DNA of 64,000 nt from contig CAYWGD010000013.1 of assembly GCA_964457335.1 (NCBI GenBank), forward strand, positions 35,857 to 99,856. The letters are read 5' to 3'. A program made the position numbers and the translations under genes. Of the stretch, positions 44,492-53,308 are shown one piece after another. Position 1 is the stretch's first letter. Every line of letters begins with the position of its first letter. Below the pieces are notes generated by a model. It worked only from the letters and a program-made list of their open reading frames with translations. It was not told where the DNA came from and searched no databases. Origin of the DNA: CAJBVW01 sp964457335. GTDB lineage: Bacteria; Myxococcota_A; UBA796; SXON01.

Positions 44492-46533
44492 GCGGCACCC
44501 CCGAGCAGCGGGCTCGGGGGGCCCACCCAGGTGACCCAGAGCTGGTGGATGGCGCGCGTGGCGGCGACGTGGAGGAGCCGGCGGGCGTTCGGCCGGTCGG
44601 GGTAGGACCCCGACGAGGCGCCGACGATGACGACGTAGTCGAACTCGAGGCCCTTCACCTGCCGCACGTCCACCACGTCGATGCCCGGGGCGAAGGTGTA
44701 GGTCTGGTCCTGGACGAGCCGCACGAGCGGCACCTCCATGCGCTCCAGGCCCTCGTGATACATCCGAGACACCGCCTCGTCGGGCGTGATGATCGCCACG
44801 GAGGCGAGGGGCTCGGCGTGCAGCAGGTCGCGCAGGGCCGTGCCGAGGAAGTCGACGCACGCGCCGTGCTCGGGGAAGGAGAAGAGCTCGACCGGCGCGC
44901 CCTCGCGGGCGGTGAGCGGCGGGCCTTCGTCCTCCCGGAGCGAGCCGAGGAGGCCGCGGGCGAAGGTCGTGATCTGCCGCGTGGAGCGGTAGGAGACCTT
45001 GAGCGTGGAGAGCGCGGTGTTCTCGATGCCCAGGCTGTCGAGCAGGCTGCCCCACGCCTCGCTCCCGCCCTGCTCGAGGATGTGCTGCTGGGTGTCGCCC
45101 GCGAGGGTGATACATCGCTTCGTATCACAGGCCCCGAGGAGCACCGCGACCTCCATCGGGCTGAAGTCCTGCACCTCGTCCACCATCACGTGGCTGTAGC
45201 GGATGGCGCCGCCCTTCGACCGGAGGTCGCCCGCGCGGAGCTGCCACGCGCGGAGCAGGATCGCGTCGTCCTCCTCGTCGAGCCAGGGCTCCGCCGAGCG
45301 GTCGCGCTCCTCGCGCCAGCGGGCGAGCTGGTCGAGCTGGGAGCGCACGTGCATCATGATCGTGGCGGTCTCGTTCTCCGAGAACCCGCCCAGATCCTGC
45401 ACCACCTTCGAGTCGGAGATGAGGAGCTTCCAGTCTTCGAGCGCGCTCTCGCCGTTCGCCGGGGCCTTCCGGCTCCGGATCAGGCGCTCGAGCGCGATCG
45501 GGAGGCGCGGGTGGAGCTTCATCCGCGAGACGACGGAGGGCGTGTTCGCGTTCTGGTGCCCGGGCAGCGACGGGAAGTGCCGCTCCACGAGCTTCCGCGA
45601 CCAGTCCGACCAGGTGACGACGGGCACGCCGTACACCGCGAGGTTCGGGAGGACCTTCGACACGTAGTCGCGCAGGGCCTTGCCCCACACCACCACGAGC
45701 ATGCGGTGCGGCGCGAAGCGGCCCGGGTTCGCGAAGGCGAGGTAGGCGATGCGGTGGAGCGCCACCGTCGTCTTGCCCGAGCCGGCGCCGCCGCGGATCA
45801 CGACGGGGCCGCTGTCCGGGCGGGTGATGAGCTCGAACTGCTCGGGATCGATCAGCGCGGCGATGTCGGGCAGGTGCTTGTCGGCGCGGGTCGCCTTGCC
45901 CGACCCGAGGCGCTGGCCCGCGGGGGCCGCGAGCACGCTCGTGCCGGCCGCGCCGGCGACGAGGCGGGGCGCGCTGGTGCGCGTGGTGAGCCACTCGCCG
46001 TGGCCGTCGCGCTGGAACGTGCCCTGGGGCGCCTGCACGCGGTCGAGCCGGCCGTGGCTGATCGACACCGCGCGGCGGGCGAGCACCTTGCCGGAGATCA
46101 CGCGCGGGCCGATGTCCTCCTCGTACTCGTCGCCCTCCTGGTAGCGGTAGTACACCTTCGCCACGGGGGCGTGGCGCCAGTCGACGATGCGGAGCCCGCT
46201 CTCCAGGCAGGTGGCGCGCCCGATGAGCACGTCGGAGGAGCGCCCCTCCTGCTCGGTGCGCAGGTGGGCGAAGTAGGGGCTCTCGGGGTCCACCCCGTCG
46301 GTCTGCTTGCCGCGGCGCAGCTGCTCGAGCAGGCGACAGAGGTGCTCGTACTGCATCTCGAGCGCGGCCTTGTCCTCGGTCTTGGCCGTGCGGATGTCGT
46401 CCTGGATGCGCCGCAGCTCGGTGATGATGTCGTCCTCGGACGCGCCTTCGGACGGCGCGGATCGACCGAGCCGGGCGTGCACGTCGGCGAGGAGACCGAG
46501 CTCTTCGCGCACGATGGGGTGGAGATCGTCCAT
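44488..46533 (-). CDS. HelD-like superfamily 1 (UvrD-type) helicase
   Basis: 681 aa. N-terminal helical region, then the HelD-specific PYFAHLRTEQEG ... VDWRHAPVAKVYYRY signature (about 86-130), Walker A GGAGSGKTT (Lys254), Walker B VMVDEVQDFSPME, motif III AGDTQQHILEQGG, motif IV YRSTRQITTFARG, motif V VRQVKGLEFDYVVIVGA and motif VI HVAATRAIHQLWVTW. Such enzymes remove or remodel stalled RNA polymerase (HelD) or unwind DNA (helicase IV). It is the first gene of a four-gene operon with an upstream 245-base divergent region containing a strong inverted repeat. A codon patch at 45107-45128 forms a GTGATAC/GTATCAC palindrome inside motif III. Confidence 0.9.
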   Translation of the reverse strand: MDDLHPIVREELGLLADVHARLGRSAPSEGASEDDIITELRRIQDDIRTAKTEDKAALEMQYEHLCRLLEQLRRGKQTDGVDPESPYFAHLRTEQEGRSSDVLIGRATCLESGLRIVDWRHAPVAKVYYRYQEGDEYEEDIGPRVISGKVLARRAVSISHGRLDRVQAPQGTFQRDGHGEWLTTRTSAPRLVAGAAGTSVLAAPAGQRLGSGKATRADKHLPDIAALIDPEQFELITRPDSGPVVIRGGAGSGKTTVALHRIAYLAFANPGRFAPHRMLVVVWGKALRDYVSKVLPNLAVYGVPVVTWSDWSRKLVERHFPSLPGHQNANTPSVVSRMKLHPRLPIALERLIRSRKAPANGESALEDWKLLISDSKVVQDLGGFSENETATIMMHVRSQLDQLARWREERDRSAEPWLDEEDDAILLRAWQLRAGDLRSKGGAIRYSHVMVDEVQDFSPMEVAVLLGACDTKRCITLAGDTQQHILEQGGSEAWGSLLDSLGIENTALSTLKVSYRSTRQITTFARGLLGSLREDEGPPLTAREGAPVELFSFPEHGACVDFLGTALRDLLHAEPLASVAIITPDEAVSRMYHEGLERMEVPLVRLVQDQTYTFAPGIDVVDVRQVKGLEFDYVVIVGASSGSYPDRPNARRLLHVAATRAIHQLWVTWVGPPSPLLGGAA

Positions 46534-46563
46534 CCCCTCCCTATAATCCGGTCGTCGAGGGGC

Positions 46564-46635
46564 ACCGGTCGGGCGACGCGGGGGACGATGGCGGCCTCCC
46601 TATGGCACCAGGCGTCTTGCGTCGCCCGAACCGGT
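46564..46635. promoter_or_regulatory. Inverted repeat in the divergent helD/exchanger region
   Basis: Left arm 46564-46579 (ACCGGTCGGGCGACGC) pairs with right arm 46619-46635, which has one extra A. Loop of 39 bases contains GCGGCCTCCC. It lies between divergent start codons (helD-like at 46533, exchanger at 46779). Could be an operator, an mRNA leader structure for either gene, or a small mobile remnant. Confidence 0.45.
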
Positions 46636-46778
46636 CCTCTGGTTCGTGTCACGCACCGGCGCCGGGACGGTTCCCGGATTCCTGGTCACGGGGTGTCGGG
46701 GCATGCGGGCAGCCGCGCGGGCCGGAGCCCCAGCGCCGGCTCGCGGCCTGTCCGCCGAGATAGGCTCCGAGCCTCCCC

Positions 46779-47759
46779 GTGCTCGTCGCCTTCTCCGCCT
46801 TCCTCGCCGCCGGAGCCGTCCTGGTCCTCGCGGGCGTGCACCTCGCCCGCGCGGCGGACGCCATCGCCGAGCGCACGACGCTCGGCCGCGCCTGGGTGGG
46901 CGCCGTCCTGCTCGCGGGCGCGACCTCGCTGCCCGAGCTGTTCACCGACCTCTCGGCCGTCCGCCAGGGGAACCCGAACCTGGCCGCGGGGGACCTCTTC
47001 GGCTCGGGGCTTGCGAACATGCTGCTGCTCGCGCTGGCCGACCTCGCGGGCGGGCGCCGCGGCATCCTGGGCTCCGCGGTCGCGGACCACACGCTGACCG
47101 CCAGCCTCGCGATGCTCCTCACCGCCCTCGCGGCGGCGTTCGTGCTCGCGCGCGGGGAGGCGACCGTGAGCGGCGTGAGCCCCGAGGCCGTCGTGCTCGG
47201 GGTCGTGTACCTGCTCGGCTCGCGCGCGATGGCGGGCCGGAGCAAGCTCGACGCCACGCCGCCCTCCAGCCCCGCGCCGGGGGGCCTCGCGCGCCCCGTC
47301 GCGCGCTTCGCGCTCGCCGGCCTCGCCACCGCGCTGGCGGCGCCTGCGTTCGCCTGGGCCGCCGCGGGGCTCGCCGAGTTGACCGGGCTCGGCAACACCT
47401 TCGTCGGCACCTGGATCGTCGGCCTCGCCACCTCCCTGCCCGAGGCGGTGAGCACCATCGCCGCCGTGCGCATGGGCGCCATCGACCTCGCGATCGGCAA
47501 CCTGTTCGGCTCCAACGCCTTCAACATGCTCCTGTTCCTGCCGCTCGACGCCGCCCACGGCGGCGGCTCGATCTTCGCGGCGCTGGAGCCCGCGCATGCG
47601 CTCTCGGCGCTCTTCTCGATCGTGATGATGGCGCTCGGCCTCGCGGCGGTGAGCTGGCGCTCGGAGCGGCGGCTCTCGCTCGTCGAGCCCGGCAGCATCG
47701 TGATGATCGTGGCGTGGTTCGCGTGCCTCGCGATGGTGTGGAGGCACGGCGGGGGGTAG
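46779..47759 (+). CDS. CaCA-family sodium/calcium exchanger-like protein
   Basis: 326 aa from GTG. Ten predicted helices in two halves of opposite topology with the paired alpha repeats: GATSLPELFTDLSAV ... GDLFGSGLANMLLLAL in the first half, GLATSLPEAVSTIAAVRMG ... GNLFGSNAFNMLLF in the second. The acidic residues in the SLPE motifs coordinate Ca2+ in this family (YrbG/NCX). The central loop (SKLDATPPSSPAPGG) is short, so there is no regulatory domain. Likely exports divalent cation in exchange for Na+ or H+ at the inner membrane. Ion specificity is not visible. Followed by a LysR gene 70 bases away. Confidence 0.9.
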   Translation: MLVAFSAFLAAGAVLVLAGVHLARAADAIAERTTLGRAWVGAVLLAGATSLPELFTDLSAVRQGNPNLAAGDLFGSGLANMLLLALADLAGGRRGILGSAVADHTLTASLAMLLTALAAAFVLARGEATVSGVSPEAVVLGVVYLLGSRAMAGRSKLDATPPSSPAPGGLARPVARFALAGLATALAAPAFAWAAAGLAELTGLGNTFVGTWIVGLATSLPEAVSTIAAVRMGAIDLAIGNLFGSNAFNMLLFLPLDAAHGGGSIFAALEPAHALSALFSIVMMALGLAAVSWRSERRLSLVEPGSIVMIVAWFACLAMVWRHGGG

Positions 47760-47829
47760 TCGCCGGCCCGCCCCGCCTGACAGCGCGTGCGGGCTGTGCG
47801 ATCCTCCGCCGCGGAGGTCGCCGGCCGGG

Positions 47830-48747
47830 ATGGAGATCGATCAGCTCCGCGCGTTCCTCTCGGTGGTCGACCACGGCTCGGTGCTCGTGGCCGCGGCGGC
47901 GACCGGCCAGCCCCGGTCCACGGTGCGGGCGAAGGTCGAGGCGCTCGAAGCGGAGCTCGGCGTTCCCCTCTTCACCCGGACGCGGACGGGCGCGGTGCCG
48001 ACCGAGGCGGCGCTCGCGCTCGTGCCCGAGGCGCGGGCGATCCTGAGCCGCGTGGTCGCGCTCCCGGCCGCCGTCCGCGCCGCCACCGACGAGCTCGTGG
48101 GTGGGCTCCACATCCGGCTCCCGCTGGGCCTGCCGCCCGAGGTCGTGGCCCTCGGCGCGGCCGAGGTGCGCCGGCGCTTCCCCGGGCTGCGGCTCCGGGC
48201 GAGCTACGCCGACGATCCGACAGTGCGCATCCCCGACGACGTCGACCTCGTCCTGCACTTCGGGCCCTCGCTGCCGCGTGGACCTTTCCGCACCTCCGTC
48301 GTCACCCGCGTCCCCGAGCACCTCGTGGCGAGCCGGAGCTACATCGCCCAGCACGGGCGGCCCGCGACGGTCGCCGCGCTGGCCGAGCACACGCTCCTGT
48401 CCTGGCAGCCGCCGGGCGAGACGGGGCAGAGCTGGCCGACGCGGGACGGGCGCTCCATCCCCGTGGACCCGGTCGTGGTCTCACCCGACGTCCACCAGGT
48501 ACGGATGCTCGTCGCGCACGGGCTCGGGATCGCGCTCCTGCCGGACGCGCCGATCCCGACGACGGTGCTCGGCGAGGACCTGGAGCGGGTGCTCCCGGAC
48601 GAGATCGGGCGCGAGTGCGCGGTCCGCATCGTCGTGCCGGAGGCCCGCGCGACCCATCCGCGCGTGCGCGCCGCCGTGCGGCTCGTGCAGGAGCTCGCGG
48701 AGGGGACCTTGGGGCTCCGGGTGGAGACGCCGGCCGCGGCCGGCTGA
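47830..48747 (+). CDS. LysR-family transcriptional regulator
   Basis: 305 aa. N-terminal winged helix-turn-helix (MEIDQLRAFLSVVDHGSVLV, QPRSTVRAKVEALEAELGVP, LFTRT) of the normal LysR type, then linker helix and a periplasmic-binding-like effector domain (LHIRLPLGLPPEVVALG; HLVASRSYIAQHGRP; GLGIALLPDAPI). The same-strand position behind the exchanger and before the copper genes does not reveal its target; LysR regulators often control a divergent neighbour, but none is present here. Inducer unknown. Confidence 0.93.
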   Translation: MEIDQLRAFLSVVDHGSVLVAAAATGQPRSTVRAKVEALEAELGVPLFTRTRTGAVPTEAALALVPEARAILSRVVALPAAVRAATDELVGGLHIRLPLGLPPEVVALGAAEVRRRFPGLRLRASYADDPTVRIPDDVDLVLHFGPSLPRGPFRTSVVTRVPEHLVASRSYIAQHGRPATVAALAEHTLLSWQPPGETGQSWPTRDGRSIPVDPVVVSPDVHQVRMLVAHGLGIALLPDAPIPTTVLGEDLERVLPDEIGRECAVRIVVPEARATHPRVRAAVRLVQELAEGTLGLRVETPAAAG

Positions 48748-48862
48748 GCAGCGTCGGCGCCGTCGGCTCGCGGTGGCGGACGACGGACACCGGGTGGCGA
48801 CTCCCTGCCATTCCGCGCCGGGTTGGTCGACGAATAGGCTTCCAACTCACACCGGAGCCGAG

Positions 48863-49222
48863 ATGCGTCGTTCGTTGCCTTTCTCCCTGTTCCTGCTCGC
48901 CGCCTGCACGCCCACCGTGGACCAGTTCCGGTCCGACTTCCCGGGCACTTTCTGCGCCTACGCCGTGCCCTGCCTGGACGAGCTCCCCCCCGAGGACGGC
49001 GACACCGGCGAGGTGTCGACCGCCTCCTGCGAGGCCGAGCTGGTCGACTACATCGACACCCTGGCGGGCGACGAGGGCTGCACGTTCGACGGGGAGGCCG
49101 CCCAGGCCTGCCTGGACTCGCTCGAGGCCCCCACCTGCAGCGAGGCGGAGGGCGTCCGCGACGCTTGCGAGAACGTATTTGTCGGCGACGACTGCGACCT
49201 GCACCTGTCCGCGCTGCTCTGA
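48863..49222 (+). CDS. Small Cys-rich lipoprotein
   Basis: 119 aa; GGAG site ahead of ATG, lipobox LLAAC (Cys15). The mature ~104 residues carry eight Cys (FCAYAVPCLDE, SCEAELVDY, GCTFDG, ACLDSL, TCSEAEG, ACENV, DCDL), probably all in disulfides, in a helical arrangement; similar small Cys-rich lipoproteins occur widely in Myxococcota. Lies 22 bases before the multicopper oxidase and is very probably cotranscribed. It might deliver or buffer copper for the oxidase, but no metal motif is certain. Confidence 0.75.
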   Translation: MRRSLPFSLFLLAACTPTVDQFRSDFPGTFCAYAVPCLDELPPEDGDTGEVSTASCEAELVDYIDTLAGDEGCTFDGEAAQACLDSLEAPTCSEAEGVRDACENVFVGDDCDLHLSALL

Positions 49223-49244
49223 CACGCCCAACCCCGAGGTCCCC

Positions 49245-51581
49245 ATGCCAAACGTGCTGCTGCGGCGCGAGCTGTTCGTGCTCGCGCTCCTCCTCGTCGC
49301 GTGCGACGGCGAGGACGACAAGTCGCCCGCCGACTCCGAGACCGACACCGACACCGACGCGGATTCGGACGCCGACACGGACGCGGACACCGACGCGGAC
49401 ACGGACACCGACCTCGGGGAGACCTACGCCGACCCGCCGGTGTTCGAGCCCGACGGGGACGGGGTGTACCAGCTCTCCTTCGGGCCGACCGAGGTGGAGA
49501 TCGGCGGCGCGCGCTACTGCATGCGCGCGTACGCCGGGAGCGTCCCCGGCCCTACGATCCGCGTCCCGGCGGGGACGGACCGCTCGATCCGGGTCGACCT
49601 CCGCAACGAGCTCAGCGGGTCGGACGGGCGGCTCGTCGCCGGGCAGGAGGGCTACGAGGAGGAGCACTGCTACGACTTCAACCTCACCAACCTGCACTTC
49701 CACGGGGGGCACGTGCGGCCGGACTACGCGGTCGGGGGTGACCCGTGCACCGGTGACGGCTGCGGCACCGACCCGGACGACGAGGACGGGCTCGCGGACG
49801 ACTTCTACGGTGACAACGTGCTCATCGAGGTGCCGGCCGGCGCGACCGCCAGCTACCGCTGGGATCTCGACGAGGACCACGTCCACTACGCCGGGATGAA
49901 TTGGTACCACCCGCACATCCACGGCTCGACCGGGATCCAACTCGGCAACGGGGCCGCGGGCGCCATCGTCGTCGAAGGCGACTACGACGCGCTCCCCGCC
50001 ATCGCGGACGCGCGCGAGCGGGTGATGGTGGTGAGCCACATCCCCTGGGACGTGACGGACACCAACTCCGAGGGCGTGCCGCTCGTGCAGCCGCTCGAAG
50101 ACGGCGAGGCGTGCACCGAGGAGACGCTGTCCGTCAACAACTTCCTCGCGCTGACCAAGGCTTCCACCCTACTTTTGAACGGGAAGGTCGCGCCGGTGAT
50201 GGTGACGCCGCCCGGGCAGGTGGAGCGCTGGCGCATCGTGCACGCCGGCGGCACCGACGAGATGTTCATGGCGCTGTTTCCCGGCGGCGACGAGGACTGC
50301 ACCTCCTACGACACGTCCGCCCCGGTGCCGCTCACCCAGGTGGCCGCCGACGGCATCCCGCTGCCCCAGAGCTTCGAGCGGAGCTACCTCTTCATGTCCC
50401 CGGGCTACCGCATCGAGCTGCTCGTGCCGATGCCCGACGAGGAGACGACGCTCTGCTTCGTCGGCGCGCGCCCGACCGACCTGACGGTCGACGCGGGCGG
50501 GAGCCCGATCTTCCCCGACGTGGGCAACCTCGTGCACAGCGTGCGCGTCACCGCGGCCGCGGGCACGCCCACCCTGACCTCGATCGCCGCGGACCTGGAC
50601 GACCAGCTCGCCTCCGTCGCCCCGCCCACCGAGTGGACGGGCACGGTGGAGGGGCAGGAGGGCGTGTCGGTGAGCTGCGACGACCTCGACAGCGGCCCGC
50701 TCGCCGAGCCCCAGCAGGAGGTCGTGCTGCTCCACCCGGGCATCGACCCGGGCGTCCCGCGCGAGGAGCCGTCCACGGGCGGCGCTTGCGAGCTCGACGA
50801 CGGCGGACACGGCGGCGGGCACGGCGAGGACGAGAGCGACCCCTGCATCTGCCCCGAGCCCAACATCAACTGCCGCAACTTCGGCCAGCGCCACGGGTTC
50901 GAGAGCATGAGCGGGGAGACCTACCGGAGCGACCGCGTGATGACGGCGGGCGAGTCGGAGCGGTGGGACATCCAGGCCTTCGACGGGCACCCGTACCACA
51001 TCCACATCAACCCCTTCGTGATGTGCCCGACCAACACGACCAAGGAGCCGCCGTTCCCGCACTGGCGCGACACGCTCTGGGTGCAGCTCGACGACATCGT
51101 CGCCAACGGGATGGAGCCCGTGCACGTGCTCGCGCGGTACCCGGAGCTCTACACGGGCGCGTACGTCTTCCACTGCCACAAGCTCAACCACGAGGACGAG
51201 GGGATGATGGAGAAGGTGGAGGTGTGCGCCCCGGGCGACACCGACTGCCTCTGCCTCTCCGGCGAGACCGACGGCGACGGCGAGTGCCTGGAGCCGGCCG
51301 GCGGCTGCTTCGAGGACGACACGGCGTGCCGCTACGCCGCGTGGGTGATGGACGGCTTCTCGCCCGGCGACCTCTCCGAGCCGACCCTGCCCGAGGACCT
51401 GGGGACCGACGACCGCAACAGCCTCGTGGAGGCCGGGCTCGAGGAGTGCTGCCAGGCCTTCCCCGAGTTCTCCGACGAGGCCGACCTGATCGACTTCATC
51501 GAGGGGCTCGGCGGCCTCGACCCCGCGTGCTGCCCCGACTTCGGGCTGCCGCTCCCCCCGGGTCACCCGTGCGCCGGCTGA
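49245..51581 (+). CDS. Multicopper oxidase lipoprotein
   Basis: 778 aa; lipobox LLVAC (Cys20) and an Asp-Thr/Asp-Ala linker to ~residue 55. Three cupredoxin-type domains; all copper motifs are present: H151-F-H153 (LHFHGGH), H222-P-H-I-H226 (HPHIHGS), H582-P-Y-H585-I-H587, and H643-C-H645 with His649 and axial Met654 (HCHKLNHEDEGMM). So type 1 copper and the trinuclear centre can form. A His/Asp/Gly-rich loop (GGHGGGHGEDESD, ~ residues 517-530) may bind extra copper as in CueO-type enzymes. C-terminal ~120 residues after the last motif are Cys-rich (CLCLSGE, ECCQAFPE, CCPDFG) and not part of the normal fold. Substrate not visible: metal, phenol or organic. Confidence 0.92.
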   Translation: MPNVLLRRELFVLALLLVACDGEDDKSPADSETDTDTDADSDADTDADTDADTDTDLGETYADPPVFEPDGDGVYQLSFGPTEVEIGGARYCMRAYAGSVPGPTIRVPAGTDRSIRVDLRNELSGSDGRLVAGQEGYEEEHCYDFNLTNLHFHGGHVRPDYAVGGDPCTGDGCGTDPDDEDGLADDFYGDNVLIEVPAGATASYRWDLDEDHVHYAGMNWYHPHIHGSTGIQLGNGAAGAIVVEGDYDALPAIADARERVMVVSHIPWDVTDTNSEGVPLVQPLEDGEACTEETLSVNNFLALTKASTLLLNGKVAPVMVTPPGQVERWRIVHAGGTDEMFMALFPGGDEDCTSYDTSAPVPLTQVAADGIPLPQSFERSYLFMSPGYRIELLVPMPDEETTLCFVGARPTDLTVDAGGSPIFPDVGNLVHSVRVTAAAGTPTLTSIAADLDDQLASVAPPTEWTGTVEGQEGVSVSCDDLDSGPLAEPQQEVVLLHPGIDPGVPREEPSTGGACELDDGGHGGGHGEDESDPCICPEPNINCRNFGQRHGFESMSGETYRSDRVMTAGESERWDIQAFDGHPYHIHINPFVMCPTNTTKEPPFPHWRDTLWVQLDDIVANGMEPVHVLARYPELYTGAYVFHCHKLNHEDEGMMEKVEVCAPGDTDCLCLSGETDGDGECLEPAGGCFEDDTACRYAAWVMDGFSPGDLSEPTLPEDLGTDDRNSLVEAGLEECCQAFPEFSDEADLIDFIEGLGGLDPACCPDFGLPLPPGHPCAG

Positions 51582-53200
51582 GCCTCGGGACGGCGCTGCT
51601 CCTCGGCGGGTGCGCCACGCCCGCCGAGGCGCCGGCCGAGACCGCCACCTGGAGCGGCGGCGTGCGGACGTTGGTGGCCGAGCGCTGCGCCGGCTGTCAC
51701 TTCGACGGCGGCGGGAGCCCGTTCGCGTTGCAGACCTGGGAGCAGGCCTCGGCGCTGTCGGCGTCGATGCTCGCGGCGGTGGAGGCGGGCACGATGCCGC
51801 CCTGGAAGGCGGACCCGGCGTGCCGGGAGTTCGAGGGGCAGGCGGTGCTCTCGGACGACGAGGTCGCGCTCCTGCGCGCCTGGGTCGACGGTGGCGCGCC
51901 CGAGGGCGCACCCACCGAGCCCATCGAGGTCGCGACGCGGACACTCGACGCCACGGCCACGTTCGCGCCGGCGGAGGCGTACACGCCCGACTTCTCGACG
52001 GAGGAGGACGACTACCACTGCTTCGTCCTCGACGAGACCTTCGACCGCGAGACGTTCCTGACCGCGCTTCGCATCGTGCCCGGCACGCCCCAGGTGCATC
52101 ACGTCCTGCTCTTCGTCCTGACCGGCGAGCAGCTCGCGCAGATGGAGGCGCTCGACGCGGCCGAGCCGGGGCTCGGGTACACCTGCTTCGGGAGCCCCGT
52201 GTCGAGCTCGGGGAGCGTGTCGGTGCTCGACTCGGTGGGCGGGCTGCCGGAGGTGGTCGGGGTGTGGACCCCCGGCGCCGAGCCCGCCGTGGTCCCGGAG
52301 GGCACGGCGTACGGGATCGGCCCAGGGGCGCGCATCGTGATGCAGGTGCACTACTCCGACGTGGGTGACACCCAGGCGGATCTCACCATGGTCGAGGTGG
52401 TGCACGGGCACGACCCGCCCGCGCAGCTGTTGCGCTCGCGGCCGATCCTCGACACGGCCCTCGACATCCCGGCGGGGGACGCGGAGGTGGTCGTCGAGAA
52501 GACGGTCACCAACTGGACCGGCGGCGACACGGAGCTCCGCGCGGCGCTCCCCCACATGCACCTGCTCGGGACCCGCATCTCCGCGGAGATCGGCCGCGCG
52601 GGCGGGGCGACCGAGTGCCTCGTGGACGTGCCCGCGTGGGACTTCGACTGGCAGCTCCGCTACGTGCTCCCCGACGATGCGCACCTCGTCGTGGCGCCCC
52701 AGGAGTCGATCACGCTCACGTGCACGTACGACAACTCGTCCGCGAACCAGGCCTCGGACCACGATCCCGTCGACGCGGGGTGGGGCGAGGGGACGATGGA
52801 CGAGATGTGCCTGCTCTACACGGAGCAGGTGGAGCCGTACCGGGCCCTGCGTACGCCCACCGACCCCGCCTGCCGCGACTGGGGAGCCTGCGCCGCCGAC
52901 TGCGACGAGCCCTCGCTCGACTACGTCGCCTCCTGCGACGAGGCCGACCTGGACTGCACGCTCTGCGCGGTGCAGGCGACGGTCTCCTGCGGCGCCACCG
53001 CGTGCGCGGCGGAGGCGCTCCCGATGCAGGCCTGCCTCGTCAGCTGCATGGGGAGCTCGGTCACCTTCGGCGGGGGCCTCGGGGCGTGCCTACACGCGAC
53101 GTGCGGCGAGGACTACGCGGCGCTCCTCGATTGTGTCGATCCCATCGTGGCGAGCGGGGCTTGTGACGAGGCGTTGGCGGGGTGTGGAGTGGAGCTCTGA
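51569..53200 (+). CDS. c-heme plus type II copper monooxygenase-like lipoprotein
   Basis: 543 aa from GTG at 51569, which overlaps the oxidase end by 13 bases; lipobox LLLGGC (Cys15). Residues ~28-110 form a cytochrome c-like domain with C40-AG-C43-H44. Residues ~150-440 resemble the two jelly-roll halves of PHM/DBM-type copper monooxygenases: H177-H178 (QVHHVLLF), His261 (MQVHYSD), H329-M-H331 (LPHMHLLG) and Met413 (MDEMCLLY). The C-terminal ~110 residues are Cys-rich (CAADCDEPS, CTLCAVQ, CLVSCMG, CLHATCG), like the tails of neighbours. Such fused heme-copper proteins are common in Myxococcota and Planctomycetes; the substrate is unknown. Translationally coupled to the multicopper oxidase. 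Confidence 0.88.
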   Translation: MRRLSLGTALLLGGCATPAEAPAETATWSGGVRTLVAERCAGCHFDGGGSPFALQTWEQASALSASMLAAVEAGTMPPWKADPACREFEGQAVLSDDEVALLRAWVDGGAPEGAPTEPIEVATRTLDATATFAPAEAYTPDFSTEEDDYHCFVLDETFDRETFLTALRIVPGTPQVHHVLLFVLTGEQLAQMEALDAAEPGLGYTCFGSPVSSSGSVSVLDSVGGLPEVVGVWTPGAEPAVVPEGTAYGIGPGARIVMQVHYSDVGDTQADLTMVEVVHGHDPPAQLLRSRPILDTALDIPAGDAEVVVEKTVTNWTGGDTELRAALPHMHLLGTRISAEIGRAGGATECLVDVPAWDFDWQLRYVLPDDAHLVVAPQESITLTCTYDNSSANQASDHDPVDAGWGEGTMDEMCLLYTEQVEPYRALRTPTDPACRDWGACAADCDEPSLDYVASCDEADLDCTLCAVQATVSCGATACAAEALPMQACLVSCMGSSVTFGGGLGACLHATCGEDYAALLDCVDPIVASGACDEALAGCGVEL

Positions 53201-53243
53201 GAGGGTGCGCCAGGGAGCGGCGAGCTCGACCTCGCGGAAGACC

Positions 53244-53279
53244 GGGGGGCGTTGCGGGGGGCTCGCCCCCCGCCCCAAG
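53244..53279. terminator. GC hairpin between convergent genes (copy 2, inverted)
   Basis: Reverse-orientation copy of the 4892 block: GGGGGGCGTTGCGGGGGG then CTCGCCCCCC and GCCCCAAG. Lies between the end of the copper monooxygenase gene (53200) and the end of the histidine kinase gene (53309). Probably a bidirectional terminator. Confidence 0.65.
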
Positions 53280-53308
53280 AAGAACCAGCCCTGATACACG
53301 CCGATGTG

